Below, piece by piece: positions 41,977-50,699 of a stretch of 64,000 nt of DNA. Origin of the DNA: VXNE01 sp965203615. GTDB taxonomy: Bacteria > Pseudomonadota > Gammaproteobacteria > Pseudomonadales > Azotimanducaceae. The stretch lies in the NCBI GenBank assembly GCA_965203615.1, contig OZ241900.1, forward strand, positions 3,038,001 to 3,102,000, written 5' to 3'. Both the position numbers and the translations under genes were made by a program. Numbering within the stretch: position 1 is the first letter of the stretch; the number at the start of each line of letters is the position of its first letter. A model generated the notes under the pieces. It was not told where the DNA came from and searched no databases. It saw nothing but the letters and a program-made list of their open reading frames with translations.

Positions 41977-42351
41977 TTATGCGTAGTCCTGCGTCAAGAG
42001 TTCCAGCAGGTGGCCGTCCGGGTCCCTGAAGTAGACTCCGCGACCGCCGTTCCAGTTATTGATCTCGCCGTCCTCGGGGCTGAACGGCCCGCTGCCGTAG
42101 GTGAGGTTGCGCTCCCTGATGCGCGCGAAAATCGTATCGAACTCCTCCTCGCTCACCTTGAAGGCATAGTGATGGCGCTCGAACGACTCGCGGTTGTCGA
42201 AGTCTAGGGTCAGGCCCTGGTTCGGAATCTGGACCGGTTCGAAGTGACCCCAGGAACCGTTGTATTCGAAGTCGAACATCTGCTGGTAGAACCGCGCCGC
42301 AGCGACCTTGTCGCGGCTGGGAACGATGGTGTGGTTGAGTTCGATCGTCAT
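41977..42351 (-). CDS. VOC-family (glyoxalase/dioxygenase-fold) protein
   Basis: This single VOC domain of 124 residues starts with MTIELNHTIVPSRDKVAAARFYQQMF and ends with GVYFRDPDGHLLELLTQ. The metal ligands would be His8, His in ERHHYAF and Glu in LLELLT. Members include glyoxalases, ring-cleaving dioxygenases and fosfomycin-type resistance proteins; the substrate is unknown. Divergent from the MFS gene. Confidence 0.88.
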   Translation of the reverse strand: MTIELNHTIVPSRDKVAAARFYQQMFDFEYNGSWGHFEPVQIPNQGLTLDFDNRESFERHHYAFKVSEEEFDTIFARIRERNLTYGSGPFSPEDGEINNWNGGRGVYFRDPDGHLLELLTQDYA

Positions 42352-42436
42352 CGCGTACTCCTGTCGCGAACGTTACGCCTATCATGGCGTATGCCTGATC
42401 CGAACGGAACCACGGCGTTTGCGGTGACCTGATCCC

Positions 42437-43669
42437 ATGGCGAAAGCTCAAGTCAACGTCAGGTGGGCGGTCACGTTCGTCTTCGTCACGGTCCTCCTGA
42501 ACTCCATCGGGTTCGGCATCATCCTGCCCGTCCTGCCGGAACTGATCGTCGACATTACCGGCGACCCGTTGCACGAGGCGGCGCGCTACGGCGGTTGGCT
42601 GGCGTTCGCCTACGCGTCGATGCAGTTCATCTTCTCGCCGATGGCGGGCAACCTGTCGGACCGTTTCGGGCGACGGCCGGTGCTGCTCGTATCGTTGTTC
42701 GTCTTCGGTTTCGACTACCTGATCATGGGCTTCGCGCCCACCCTCGCCTGGCTGTTCCTCGGACGCATCATCGCCGGCACTTCCGCGACCAGCTTCGGCA
42801 TCGCGAACGCCTGCATCGCCGACCTTTTCCCGCCGGAAAAGCGCGCCCAGAACTTCGGCCTGATCGGCGCCGCGTTCGGCGTCGGCTTCATTCTGGGACC
42901 GGTGATCGGCGGTTTCCTGGCGGAGTTCGGGCCGCGCACGCCGTTTTTCGTCACCGCAGGCATCGCCTTTGCCAATGCGCTGTTCGGCTGGATCGCGATG
43001 CCGGAGACGCTGCGGGAGGAAGATCGCCGCCCGTTCCGGCTCGCGCGCGCCAATCCGGTGGGGGCGTTTCGCCAGGTCGGGCACTTCCCGGTGGTCGCGG
43101 GAATACTGGGCGCGTACTTCCTGTACATGCTGGCCCACGACTCGCTCCCCGTGGTCTGGGCGTACTACACCATGGACCGCTACGGGTGGGGACCTCGCGA
43201 TGTCGGGTTTTCGCTGGGTGTCGTCGGCGTCTGCATGCTGTTCGTGCAGGGCTTCCTGATCCGCAAGATCATCCCGCTGTGGGGTTCGCGGCGCACCGCG
43301 TACGTCGGGCTCGCCCTGACCGTTGTCGCCTTCTTTGGCTACGCCCTCTCGCCGGCGGGTTGGATGATGTACGTATGGATCGTCGTCGGCGCCGGATCCG
43401 GACTCATCATGCCGGCGATGAACGGCATCATGTCAAGACAGATACCCGCGAACGCGCAGGGCGAGTTGCAGGGCATCCTCGGCAGCGTCGCGAGCAGCAC
43501 GTTCATCGTCAGTCCGGTGGCGATGACGCAGCTATTCGCCTACTTCTCGTCACCGTCGGCGCCGGTGTACTTCCCCGGCGCGGCATTCGCCCTCGCCGGA
43601 TTGCTCACGGCGGGCAGTGCCGTGACGATGGCGATTGCCCTCTCTCGCGCCCGCTATACCGAGAAATAG
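42437..43669 (+). CDS. MFS transporter, TetA-like
   Basis: This protein of 410 residues has about 12 membrane segments. MFS motif A (GNLSDRFGRRPVLLVS, about 70-85) follows the second helix, and the N-terminus (FVTVLLNSIGFGIILPVLPELI) matches the TCR/Tet group of drug/proton antiporters. It probably exports a drug-like compound across the inner membrane. No TetR-type regulator is adjacent. Confidence 0.9.
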   Translation: MAKAQVNVRWAVTFVFVTVLLNSIGFGIILPVLPELIVDITGDPLHEAARYGGWLAFAYASMQFIFSPMAGNLSDRFGRRPVLLVSLFVFGFDYLIMGFAPTLAWLFLGRIIAGTSATSFGIANACIADLFPPEKRAQNFGLIGAAFGVGFILGPVIGGFLAEFGPRTPFFVTAGIAFANALFGWIAMPETLREEDRRPFRLARANPVGAFRQVGHFPVVAGILGAYFLYMLAHDSLPVVWAYYTMDRYGWGPRDVGFSLGVVGVCMLFVQGFLIRKIIPLWGSRRTAYVGLALTVVAFFGYALSPAGWMMYVWIVVGAGSGLIMPAMNGIMSRQIPANAQGELQGILGSVASSTFIVSPVAMTQLFAYFSSPSAPVYFPGAAFALAGLLTAGSAVTMAIALSRARYTEK

Positions 43670-43762
43670 TCGCCGAGATGCCTGCTGTTGGCCCCGCCGC
43701 TTGACGCCTTGTCTTGGTTGACGAAACAATCGTTGCGGCAGACCAGTCGGGGACATGGCCGA

Positions 43763-44032
43763 ATGCGCAACTGGACATGGAATGATGCCAAGGATCGCTT
43801 CGATGAAGTGATGGATGCGGCAATTGAAGGTGCGCCGCAAACCGTGACTCGGCGGGGCGAACCCGCAGTCGTGGTCATCTCGGCCGAAGAGTACGAGCGT
43901 CTCCGGCACTTGGATAAGGCGAATGCGCCAAGCTTCGCGGACCTGCTGCTTGCGATGCCGCAGGACGACGGAGAATTCGAGAAGATCGGCGTCTGCCTTC
44001 GGGCGGCGGGGTCTGATTCCTATACCGAATAA
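43763..44032 (+). CDS. Phd/YefM-family antitoxin without visible toxin
   Basis: This protein of 89 residues starts at ATG 43763 (MRNWTWNDAKDRFDEVM) and has the characteristic PQTVTRRGEPAVVVISAEEYERL. Typical members are followed by a PIN-type toxin, but here the next gene is convergent iorB-like and overlaps the antitoxin end by 13 bases. The last residues (CLRAAGSDSYTE) look altered compared with usual ends, suggesting loss of the toxin by rearrangement. Confidence 0.8.
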   Translation: MRNWTWNDAKDRFDEVMDAAIEGAPQTVTRRGEPAVVVISAEEYERLRHLDKANAPSFADLLLAMPQDDGEFEKIGVCLRAAGSDSYTE

Positions 44033-46326
44033 CCCTCAAGCGAAATCGGCAGCGTGCGGATGCGCTCGCCGGTGGCGGCGCAGATCGCGTTGCACACCGC
44101 CGGCGCCAGCGGGGGCAGGGCGGGTTCGCCCAGTCCGGTCGGGTGGTAGTCGCTGTCGATGAAGTGCATGTCGACGTTCGGCGCGTGCGGCATCCTCAGC
44201 ATCGGGTAGCTGTCGAAGTTCGACTGCTGCACGACGCCGTCCTCGAACGTGACGGACTGTCCGAGCATGGTGGACAGGCCGTCCACCACCGAGCCTTCGA
44301 CCTGGTTCTCGGCGCCGCTCAGGTTGATGATGGGGCCGACGTCGGCCGCCACCGTCACGTTGTGTACGGTGATCTTCCTGTTCGCATCGACGCTGACATC
44401 GGCGACTTCCGCGAAGTGCCCGGCATGGCTGAAGTAGAAGGCGAGGCCCAGTCCGCGGCCTTCAGGCATGGATCGGCCCCAGCCGGCCTTCTTCGCTGCA
44501 AGCCGGATCACGTCCGCCGCGCGCCCGGTGTGCAAGGCGCGCATGTCGCCTTCGCTTGTCCACCGAGGTTCGCCGAGCACCTCGAGCAGCACCTCCAGGT
44601 GATCGCGGCCCGCGGCGAGCGCCAGTTCGTGGATGAAACTCTGTACGACGAAGCCGAACACGTTCGATCCGGGTGCGCGCCACGCACCGCAAGGCGTGTT
44701 CCAGTCGAGGGCCGTCTGTTCGATGCGACAGTTGGCCAGCAGTCCTGCGGGGAATACGCCGCGGGACATGTCTCCGCCGCTCACGGGCCGCCCGCCGCCG
44801 TGCGTGAACGTGATGAAATGATCGCGCCAGCCGGATATGCGGCCCTCTTCGTCCAGGCTCGCCTGCAACTGGTGGAAGCCGCCCGCGCGGAACAGGTCGT
44901 GCGACATGTCGTCCTCGCGGGTCCACTGGAGCTTGATCGGACCGCCGTAGCGTTTCGAGATGGCAGCGGCCTCGGTCATGAAGTCGTTGTAGAGGCGGCG
45001 GCCGAACCCGCCGCCGATACGGGCCTGGTGGACGGTGACCCTGGACTCGTCGATGCCGAGCACGCCCGCCACTGCCTTCTTCCCGCTAGCGGGCGTCTGC
45101 GTGGGCGCCCATAGCTCGACCGCGCCATCGCGCCACCACGCTGTACAGTTCTGCGGCTCGAGTTGCGCGTGACTCACGAACCGATAGCTATAGAACGCGT
45201 CGAGTCGTTGCGCGGCATCGGCGAAGGCGGCGTCGACATCGCCGTCATCCAGCACGCGCTTCTCACCCGGGACTTTTCGGAGCTTTTGTGCCTGCTTCTC
45301 GGCATTGCTCCAACTGTCCTTGGCAGCACCTTCGAGGTTCCATTCGACTTTCAGTCCGCGTTTCGCGCGGATCGCCGCCCAGGTCGAATCCGCGACGATG
45401 GCGACCCCCGGCAATAGTTCGGCGAACTTGCCGTTGCCCTTGAGCACGAAGACATCGCGGACGCCTGGCATCTTCCTGACCGCATCGATGTTTGCCGACG
45501 CAACGGCGCCGCCGACGGCGGGGCACTTCTGGTACACGGCGTATTTCATTCCCGGCAGTGTCTGGTCGATGCCGAATAGCGGCTGACCCCGGACCAGCGC
45601 GTCGTTGTCCACGCCGGTGACGCGCGTTCCGAGCAATCGGTAATGGCGCTTGTCCTTGAGTTTCAATGTTGCCGCGTCGGGCACCGGAAACTCTGCCGCC
45701 GCGCCAGCCAGTTCCGTGTAGGCGATACTTCTGCCGGTCGCCGCGTGAACGACGAAACTGTCTTGGGTCGAGAGGTCCGCCAACGGCACGTCAAGCTGTT
45801 CGGCGGCAGCCGCCACAAGCATGGCCCGCGCCGCGGCCCCGGCCCGGCGAAGCGTATCCCAGTTCATGGGCACCGACCTGGACCCGCCGGCGAACTGCAT
45901 GCCGTAGGCTTGTGCGTCGATGGGCGCCTGCTGGACGACGACATCGTCCCACGCGGCGTCGAGTTCTTCGGCGACGATCATCGGCAGGGATGTCTTCACG
46001 CCCTGGCCGATCTCCGGGTTCTTGGCGTACACGAGAATGCCGTCGGCGTCTATACGAAGGAAGGCGTTCGGCTGCAACGCGCCCGGGGTTGCATGCGCCG
46101 GTTTCGCCTTGAGGACAAAGCCCAGCATCAGTCCGCCGCCGGCGATGCCGGTCGCCTGCATGAACCGGCGCCGGGAGAACTTGATCAGGCGCTGGGCCGG
46201 GACCGGTGCCTGCTGCGAAATGGCATCGAAGACGGCGTCCATGGCCGCGTACCGGGGAGCACGAGGGGGTACCCCTCGCGAATCAGCAGCACGAGGGGAT
46301 TCCCCTCGCAAATCAGAGGCACTCAT
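44020..46326 (-). CDS. Molybdenum hydroxylase large subunit (IorB-like, xanthine dehydrogenase family)
   Basis: This protein of 768 residues carries a Tat signal (SRRRFMQATGIAGGGLMLGF) and molybdopterin-binding regions (EIGQGVKTSLPMIVAEEL, GGFGRRLYNDFMTEAA, PCGAWRAPGS, GLGEPALPPLAPA), as in isoquinoline 1-oxidoreductase beta subunits. Start ATG 46326 overlaps the small-subunit stop by ATGA. The first 28 residues before MDAVFDAISQQ are encoded by a palindromic repeat, so ATG 46242 is a credible alternative. It should hydroxylate an N-heterocycle or aldehyde in the periplasm with the 2Fe-2S partner. Confidence 0.9.
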   Translation of the reverse strand: MSASDLRGESPRAADSRGVPPRAPRYAAMDAVFDAISQQAPVPAQRLIKFSRRRFMQATGIAGGGLMLGFVLKAKPAHATPGALQPNAFLRIDADGILVYAKNPEIGQGVKTSLPMIVAEELDAAWDDVVVQQAPIDAQAYGMQFAGGSRSVPMNWDTLRRAGAAARAMLVAAAAEQLDVPLADLSTQDSFVVHAATGRSIAYTELAGAAAEFPVPDAATLKLKDKRHYRLLGTRVTGVDNDALVRGQPLFGIDQTLPGMKYAVYQKCPAVGGAVASANIDAVRKMPGVRDVFVLKGNGKFAELLPGVAIVADSTWAAIRAKRGLKVEWNLEGAAKDSWSNAEKQAQKLRKVPGEKRVLDDGDVDAAFADAAQRLDAFYSYRFVSHAQLEPQNCTAWWRDGAVELWAPTQTPASGKKAVAGVLGIDESRVTVHQARIGGGFGRRLYNDFMTEAAAISKRYGGPIKLQWTREDDMSHDLFRAGGFHQLQASLDEEGRISGWRDHFITFTHGGGRPVSGGDMSRGVFPAGLLANCRIEQTALDWNTPCGAWRAPGSNVFGFVVQSFIHELALAAGRDHLEVLLEVLGEPRWTSEGDMRALHTGRAADVIRLAAKKAGWGRSMPEGRGLGLAFYFSHAGHFAEVADVSVDANRKITVHNVTVAADVGPIINLSGAENQVEGSVVDGLSTMLGQSVTFEDGVVQQSNFDSYPMLRMPHAPNVDMHFIDSDYHPTGLGEPALPPLAPAVCNAICAATGERIRTLPISLEGYSV
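46252..46320. repeat. Palindromic repeat, two units
   Basis: Two imperfect units of the form CGAGGGGGTACCCCTCGCGAATCAG occur in tandem; each can fold into a hairpin around GAGGGG/CCCCTC. The same palindrome recurs as 45-bp units at 52734-52857. It lies at the start of the molybdenum hydroxylase large subunit and encodes SDLRGESPRAADSRGVPPR there. Confidence 0.7.
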
Positions 46327-46796
46327 GCCGACTCTCCCATGTTCGCCGCGGCCTGCTTGATCGCCTTGCGGATCCTGAGGTATGTGCCGCAGCGGCAGAT
46401 GTTGCCGGCCATCGCCGAGTCGATCTCCTCGTCGCTCGGTTTCGGATTGGATTCGAGCAGTGCCGTGGCACTCATGATCTGTCCGGTCTGACAGTATCCG
46501 CACTGGGCCACGTCGAGATCGATCCACGCCTGTTGCACCGGTGTGAGCTCGCCGTTTTCGGAGGCCAGCCCTTCAATGGTCGTGACATCCCGGCCGGAAG
46601 CGGCGGACGCGGGCATCGAGCACGACCGGATCGGTTCCCCGTCCAGCAGCACGGTGCACGCGCCGCATACCGACACACCGCAGCCGAACTTCGTGCCGCT
46701 CAGTCCCAGCTCGTCGCGCAACACCCACAAGAGCGGCGTCGATGCCTCGGCATCGCTGAGCTCGCGGACCTTTCCATTCACATTGAGACGCAACAC
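46323..46796 (-). CDS. Molybdenum hydroxylase 2Fe-2S small subunit (IorA-like)
   Basis: This protein of 157 residues starts at GTG 46796 with a GGGGG Shine-Dalgarno. It has the plant-type ferredoxin cluster CGVSVCGACTVLLDG and the second cluster CGYCQTGQIMSA with ICRCGTYLRIR. It passes electrons from the large subunit, which overlaps by four bases. It has no signal peptide, so it would travel with the Tat-exported partner. The FAD subunit usual in xanthine dehydrogenases is missing, as in IorAB systems. Confidence 0.92.
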   Translation of the reverse strand: MLRLNVNGKVRELSDAEASTPLLWVLRDELGLSGTKFGCGVSVCGACTVLLDGEPIRSCSMPASAASGRDVTTIEGLASENGELTPVQQAWIDLDVAQCGYCQTGQIMSATALLESNPKPSDEEIDSAMAGNICRCGTYLRIRKAIKQAAANMGESA

Positions 46797-46813
46797 GAGC
46801 CGCCCCCTTATCG

Positions 46814-47869
46814 TCAGTTGTCCATTTCCAGTCCGCGTGGTACGCGGGGATTGTCGACGGCCTGAACCCGCCGCCGCATGTCCCGAAACCGTTCTTCCTG
46901 TTCGGGTGTCTCCGTCGGCATGGAGAACGAGATTCGGGAAGCGTATTCGCGATGGGCGCGCAGGAACTCCGGCAGGGCGTCGTAGGTGGATGTCTGCGCG
47001 AGTTCCAGCACGGCGTCGGGCGTCACCGTCGTGCGCATTTCCTCCCACTTGCCCTGGAGCGAGAGTGCGTGCAGTTTCTGGCCGAGCTCCTCGAGTCCGT
47101 GCAGGGCGAGCACCTTGTGGTAGGTGCGGGTCGACCCGTAGAAGGACAGCGGCCGGCGCATCTCCTCCACTTGCTGCTCTATCTGGCTGTCGTTGTCACC
47201 GAGGATGAGGTAGCCGCTCGCGCCGATTTCCACGTCGGCCCAGGACCGGCCGGATCGAATCAGTCCCGATCGGATCTGCGGGAGAAGCGTTGTCCGCATG
47301 TACTTGTCGGACATGATCCCGCCGTGCGGCATGACGACGTCCGCGACCTCGCCGGCCACGCTCGCCATGCCCGGTCCCACCATGGCGAGACCGACGCGGG
47401 GTCGCTCGTATGAGAGGGGCCCCGGGTTGAAGTTGGGCGTCATCAGCGTGAACTTGTAGTGCTTGCCCAGGAATTCGGGCGTCGTGCCGTGCTGCCAGGA
47501 GTCCCATACCGCGTGCATCATCTGGATGTACTCGCGCATGCGCGGCGCGGGCGCCGTCCAGGTGCCGCCGAAGCGGCGCTCGTTATGGCCCTTTACCTGG
47601 CTGCCGAGGCCGAGGCTGAACCTGCCCGCCGACAGGTGCTGGATGTCCCATGCCTGCATGGCCAGCACCAGCGGGCTGCGGGGAAACGCGATGGTCACCG
47701 AAGTCTGCAGCCGGATGCGCTCGGTAGCGGTCGCCGCGAGCGCCATCGTCAGCATGGAGTCGTGCGCGAGTTCGCCGCAGGTGATGCAGTCGAATCCCGC
47801 AGCCTCTGCGGCACGCGCCTGCGCTGGGACGTCGCCGGGCCAGCCGCCAACGCTGGTAATTACTTCCAT
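46814..47869 (-). CDS. LLM-class flavin-dependent oxidoreductase
   Basis: This TIM-barrel protein of 351 residues belongs to the luciferase-like family (MEVITSVGGWPGD, TSVTIAFPRSPLVLAMQAWDI, GRFSLGLGSQVKGH). The closest recognised group is the LLM F420/FMN-dependent enzymes of the TIGR03617 type. It precedes iorA by 17 bases on the same strand and probably belongs to the same operon, suggesting shared catabolism of a heterocyclic compound. Its ATG lies in the CCATGG edge of the adjacent repeat array. Confidence 0.87.
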   Translation of the reverse strand: MEVITSVGGWPGDVPAQARAAEAAGFDCITCGELAHDSMLTMALAATATERIRLQTSVTIAFPRSPLVLAMQAWDIQHLSAGRFSLGLGSQVKGHNERRFGGTWTAPAPRMREYIQMMHAVWDSWQHGTTPEFLGKHYKFTLMTPNFNPGPLSYERPRVGLAMVGPGMASVAGEVADVVMPHGGIMSDKYMRTTLLPQIRSGLIRSGRSWADVEIGASGYLILGDNDSQIEQQVEEMRRPLSFYGSTRTYHKVLALHGLEELGQKLHALSLQGKWEEMRTTVTPDAVLELAQTSTYDALPEFLRAHREYASRISFSMPTETPEQEERFRDMRRRVQAVDNPRVPRGLEMDN

Positions 47870-48200
47870 GGATCAAACGCCTCCTGGGAGCGGTAGCGAC
47901 CGGGGGTGTTTGGTCCATGGACGACGAGCGGGGCCGGGCCGCGGGCGGCGCCGAAGGCGCGGGCTGTGGGGCATTTCATGGATCAAACGCCTCCTGGGAG
48001 CGGTAGCGACCGGGGGTGTTTGGTCGATGGACGACGAGCGGGGCCGGGCCGCGGGCGGCGCCGAAGGCGCGGGCTGTGGGGCATTTCATGGATCAAACGC
48101 CTCCTGGGAGCGGTAGCGACCGGGGGTGTTTGGTCGATGGACGACGAGCGGGGCCGGGCCGCGGGCGGCGCCGAAGGCGCTGTTTGTGGGGCACTTCATG
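47867..48200. repeat. Three tandem 110-bp two-hairpin repeat units
   Basis: Units begin at 47867, 47977 and 48087 (CATGGATCAAACGCC) and have a period of 110 bases; the third ends GCACTTCATGGATGG. Each has a CCATGG-bounded stem (ATCAAACGCCTCC with GGGGGTGTTTGGT) and a GCGGGCGGCGCCGAAGGCGC stem. The first two are almost identical apart from TCCATGG versus TCGATGG. No open frame with support was found; repeats reach the start codon of the LLM gene and probably alter its leader. Confidence 0.85.
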
Positions 48201-48311
48201 GATGGGAATTGTATGCCGCTTGCCGGGTAATGTTACATGCCGGGAGCGGCGCTCGGGGAGGGGCGGTCGGCGCGCCCCGGTCAGAAGACCGGAGCGCGTC
48301 GATGGAGCGGA

Positions 48312-48734
48312 TCAGTTGGCGGTCTTGACCTCGATGGATCGCGCCCTGGCGTTCTCGCGCTTGGCGACCGAGATGGTGACCACGCCCTGGTCGGCTTTCG
48401 CTTCGATGGAGTCCTGGTCGGCATCGTCCGGCAGCCGGAAGCTGCGGGCGAAGCGGCCGAACAGCCGTTCCGAGCGGTGCACCCGCTCGCCGTCGTTCTC
48501 GCGCTGGTGCTTGCGCTCTCCGGAGATGGTCAGCAAGCCGTCCTTGCAACTCACCTCCACATCTTCCGGGGCCACCGCCGGCAGTTCCACGTCGACGCGA
48601 TACGCGTCGTCGGATTCCCGCACGTCGATGGCGGGCAGCCAGTTGGAGGCGCGCTCCCGGACACCGGGCAGAACGGCGCCTGCGCGGAACAGGTTGTCGA
48701 AGTCTCGAATCGGATCCCAGTGGACCAAGTTCAT
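48312..48734 (-). CDS. Small heat-shock protein, Hsp20 family
   Basis: This protein of 140 residues starts at ATG 48734 (GGGAG nine bases upstream; a longer in-frame start is less likely). The alpha-crystallin domain spans about 35-130, with LPAIDVRESDDAYRV, VELPAVAPEDVEVS and the ISGERKH strand, and ends in a short tail. It binds unfolded proteins during stress as an oligomer. Monocistronic. Confidence 0.93.
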   Translation of the reverse strand: MNLVHWDPIRDFDNLFRAGAVLPGVRERASNWLPAIDVRESDDAYRVDVELPAVAPEDVEVSCKDGLLTISGERKHQRENDGERVHRSERLFGRFARSFRLPDDADQDSIEAKADQGVVTISVAKRENARARSIEVKTAN

Positions 48735-48864
48735 GACGTTTACTCCCGTGTTTGTCTTGGTTGAACTGGAATCTGGGGGTGCACGGATGGATTCCAAGAC
48801 CTTGAAAGTGAGAAAGAAGTCCCCAAGGGCCGGGACTTTTTTGGGTGCTTTCGCAGTCGTGATT

Positions 48865-50556
48865 TCAGATGCCCGCTGCGGCGCTGGCGGTTCGCGGATC
48901 GGCGACCCCCAGCAGCACGTTGCGCACGCGCATGATCGAGTTCGCGTTGCCTATGCGTCCGGACGGAAGAACGACGAGTTCACGGTGGCGCATGGATCTG
49001 AGTTCCGCCAATGTCTCTTCCGGAAAGCCGGGTTCGAACAGGATTCGGTCCGGTTGCCACTGGTGATGGAAACGGGGTTGGCCCACCGCTCCCGACAGGC
49101 CCATGCGGTGGTCGACACCGTTGACGATAACCTGCAGTACCGTGGTGATGATCGTACTGCCTCCCGGCGAGCCCGTGACGAAAAACGGCCTGCCGTCCCA
49201 GAGCAGTATGGTGGGCGACATCGAACTCAACATGCGCTTTCCCGGCGCGATGGAATTCGCTTCGCCGCCGAGGAGTCCGTAGGCGTTTGGTGCGTTTTCC
49301 CTTGCGGCGAAGTCGTCCATCTCGTTGTTGAGGAGAAACCCGGCGCCGGGGACGACGATTTTCGAGCCGTAGGAGAAGTTGAGCGTGGTCGTATACGCCA
49401 CGGCGTTGCCGGCAGCGTCCATGATCGACACGTGAGTTGTATCGCCGCCTGTCTCCGCCCAGTGCCCGGCACCGATGTCCTCCGACCTCGAGGCGCGCCT
49501 CGGATCAAAATCCCCGAAGCGAACGACGGCATACGCCTTGTCGATCAATCGGTGGACGGGCACCGGATAAAAGTCCGCATCTCCCAGGTGCATTGCGCGG
49601 TCCGCATATGCACGCCGCGCCGCTTCCACCATCAGGTGTATCGATCTTGCACTGCCGGGACGCATGGCACGGAGTTCGAACCGTTCGAGCATGTTCAGCA
49701 TCTGCACCAGCACGATGCCTCCGGACGACGGCGGCGGCATCGAGACGACTTCAACCCCCCGGTAGGTGCCGGTGATCGGCTTGCGCCAGACCGAGCGGTA
49801 GTCGTCGAGGTCCGCCTGGGTAATGCGCCCGCCGCCACGTTGCATTTCGGCCACCAGGAGGTCGGCCGTAGTGCCCTTGTAGAACCCGTCCCGTCCCCCG
49901 TCCCTGATGCGTTCGAGCGTGGCCGCCAGGTCTTCCTGAACGAACAGATCGCCTTCCCCATAAGACGTCCCGTCGGCCTTGGCGAAGACCGCGAGGGAGG
50001 CGGCGTGCCTGGTGAAGTCGGGCAGGTGACTTGCGAAATCACTGGCGAGACCCGGGCTCAGCGGGAAGCCGTCGCGCGCCAGGGCGATGGCGGGGTCGAT
50101 CACGTCGGGGAGCGTCAGGGCGCCGTACCTGGCGTGGATGTCGAGCAGCCCCGCCACGGTGCCGGGAACGCCTGCGGCAAGATGGGAATCGGTAGACAGT
50201 CCATCCACGACATTGCCGTCGTCGTCCAGGAACATGTCCCGGTGCGCGGCCGCCGGGGCGCGTTCCCGGTGGTCGTTGGCGACGACATCGCCATCGGCAA
50301 GGCAGATCACCATGAAGCCGCCGCCGCCCAGGTTGCCCGCGGACGGATACGTCACCGCCAACGCGAAGCCGACCGCCACGGCCGCATCGATGGCGTTGCC
50401 GCCGGCTGCGATCACGTCGGCACCGACCTTCGAGGCGATTTCCGAACGCGAGACGATCATTCCCTTGGTCCCGCGAACGACTTCCGGGGTCGCGGCCATG
50501 GCCACCTGCGCGGGCACGATGACTGCGGCCATCAAGAGCAACAACCTGATCTTCAT
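48865..50556 (-). CDS. ggt: Gamma-glutamyltransferase
   Basis: This protein of 563 residues starts at ATG 50556 with a strong GGAAGAGG site. It has a signal peptide (MKIRLLLLMAAVIVPAQVAMA), the precursor region GGNAIDAAVAVGFALAVTYPS and the autocleavage site GGDTTHVSIMD, where Thr373 becomes the new N-terminal nucleophile of the small subunit. SSMSPTILL and GSPGGSTIITTV complete the active site. It hydrolyses glutathione or transfers glutamyl groups in the periplasm. Confidence 0.95.
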   Translation of the reverse strand: MKIRLLLLMAAVIVPAQVAMAATPEVVRGTKGMIVSRSEIASKVGADVIAAGGNAIDAAVAVGFALAVTYPSAGNLGGGGFMVICLADGDVVANDHRERAPAAAHRDMFLDDDGNVVDGLSTDSHLAAGVPGTVAGLLDIHARYGALTLPDVIDPAIALARDGFPLSPGLASDFASHLPDFTRHAASLAVFAKADGTSYGEGDLFVQEDLAATLERIRDGGRDGFYKGTTADLLVAEMQRGGGRITQADLDDYRSVWRKPITGTYRGVEVVSMPPPSSGGIVLVQMLNMLERFELRAMRPGSARSIHLMVEAARRAYADRAMHLGDADFYPVPVHRLIDKAYAVVRFGDFDPRRASRSEDIGAGHWAETGGDTTHVSIMDAAGNAVAYTTTLNFSYGSKIVVPGAGFLLNNEMDDFAARENAPNAYGLLGGEANSIAPGKRMLSSMSPTILLWDGRPFFVTGSPGGSTIITTVLQVIVNGVDHRMGLSGAVGQPRFHHQWQPDRILFEPGFPEETLAELRSMRHRELVVLPSGRIGNANSIMRVRNVLLGVADPRTASAAAGI

Positions 50557-50699
50557 GCCTCTTCCTTGCGGCCTGAATGGCCGATGGGATACTGAACGAT
50601 ACGGGCTGGACGGGCAACAGCCTGCGTCGGACCCGTTGCCGAAACACCGCTGGTCTGTCAATCTCGCCCTGGCCGAAACGGGAGTGAAGGAAGGCGAGG

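Noticed and set aside
47867..48200. Tandem repeats resembling a CRISPR array
   Set aside because: The repeat unit is 110 bases with no variable spacers and no cas genes; it is a tandem palindromic element.
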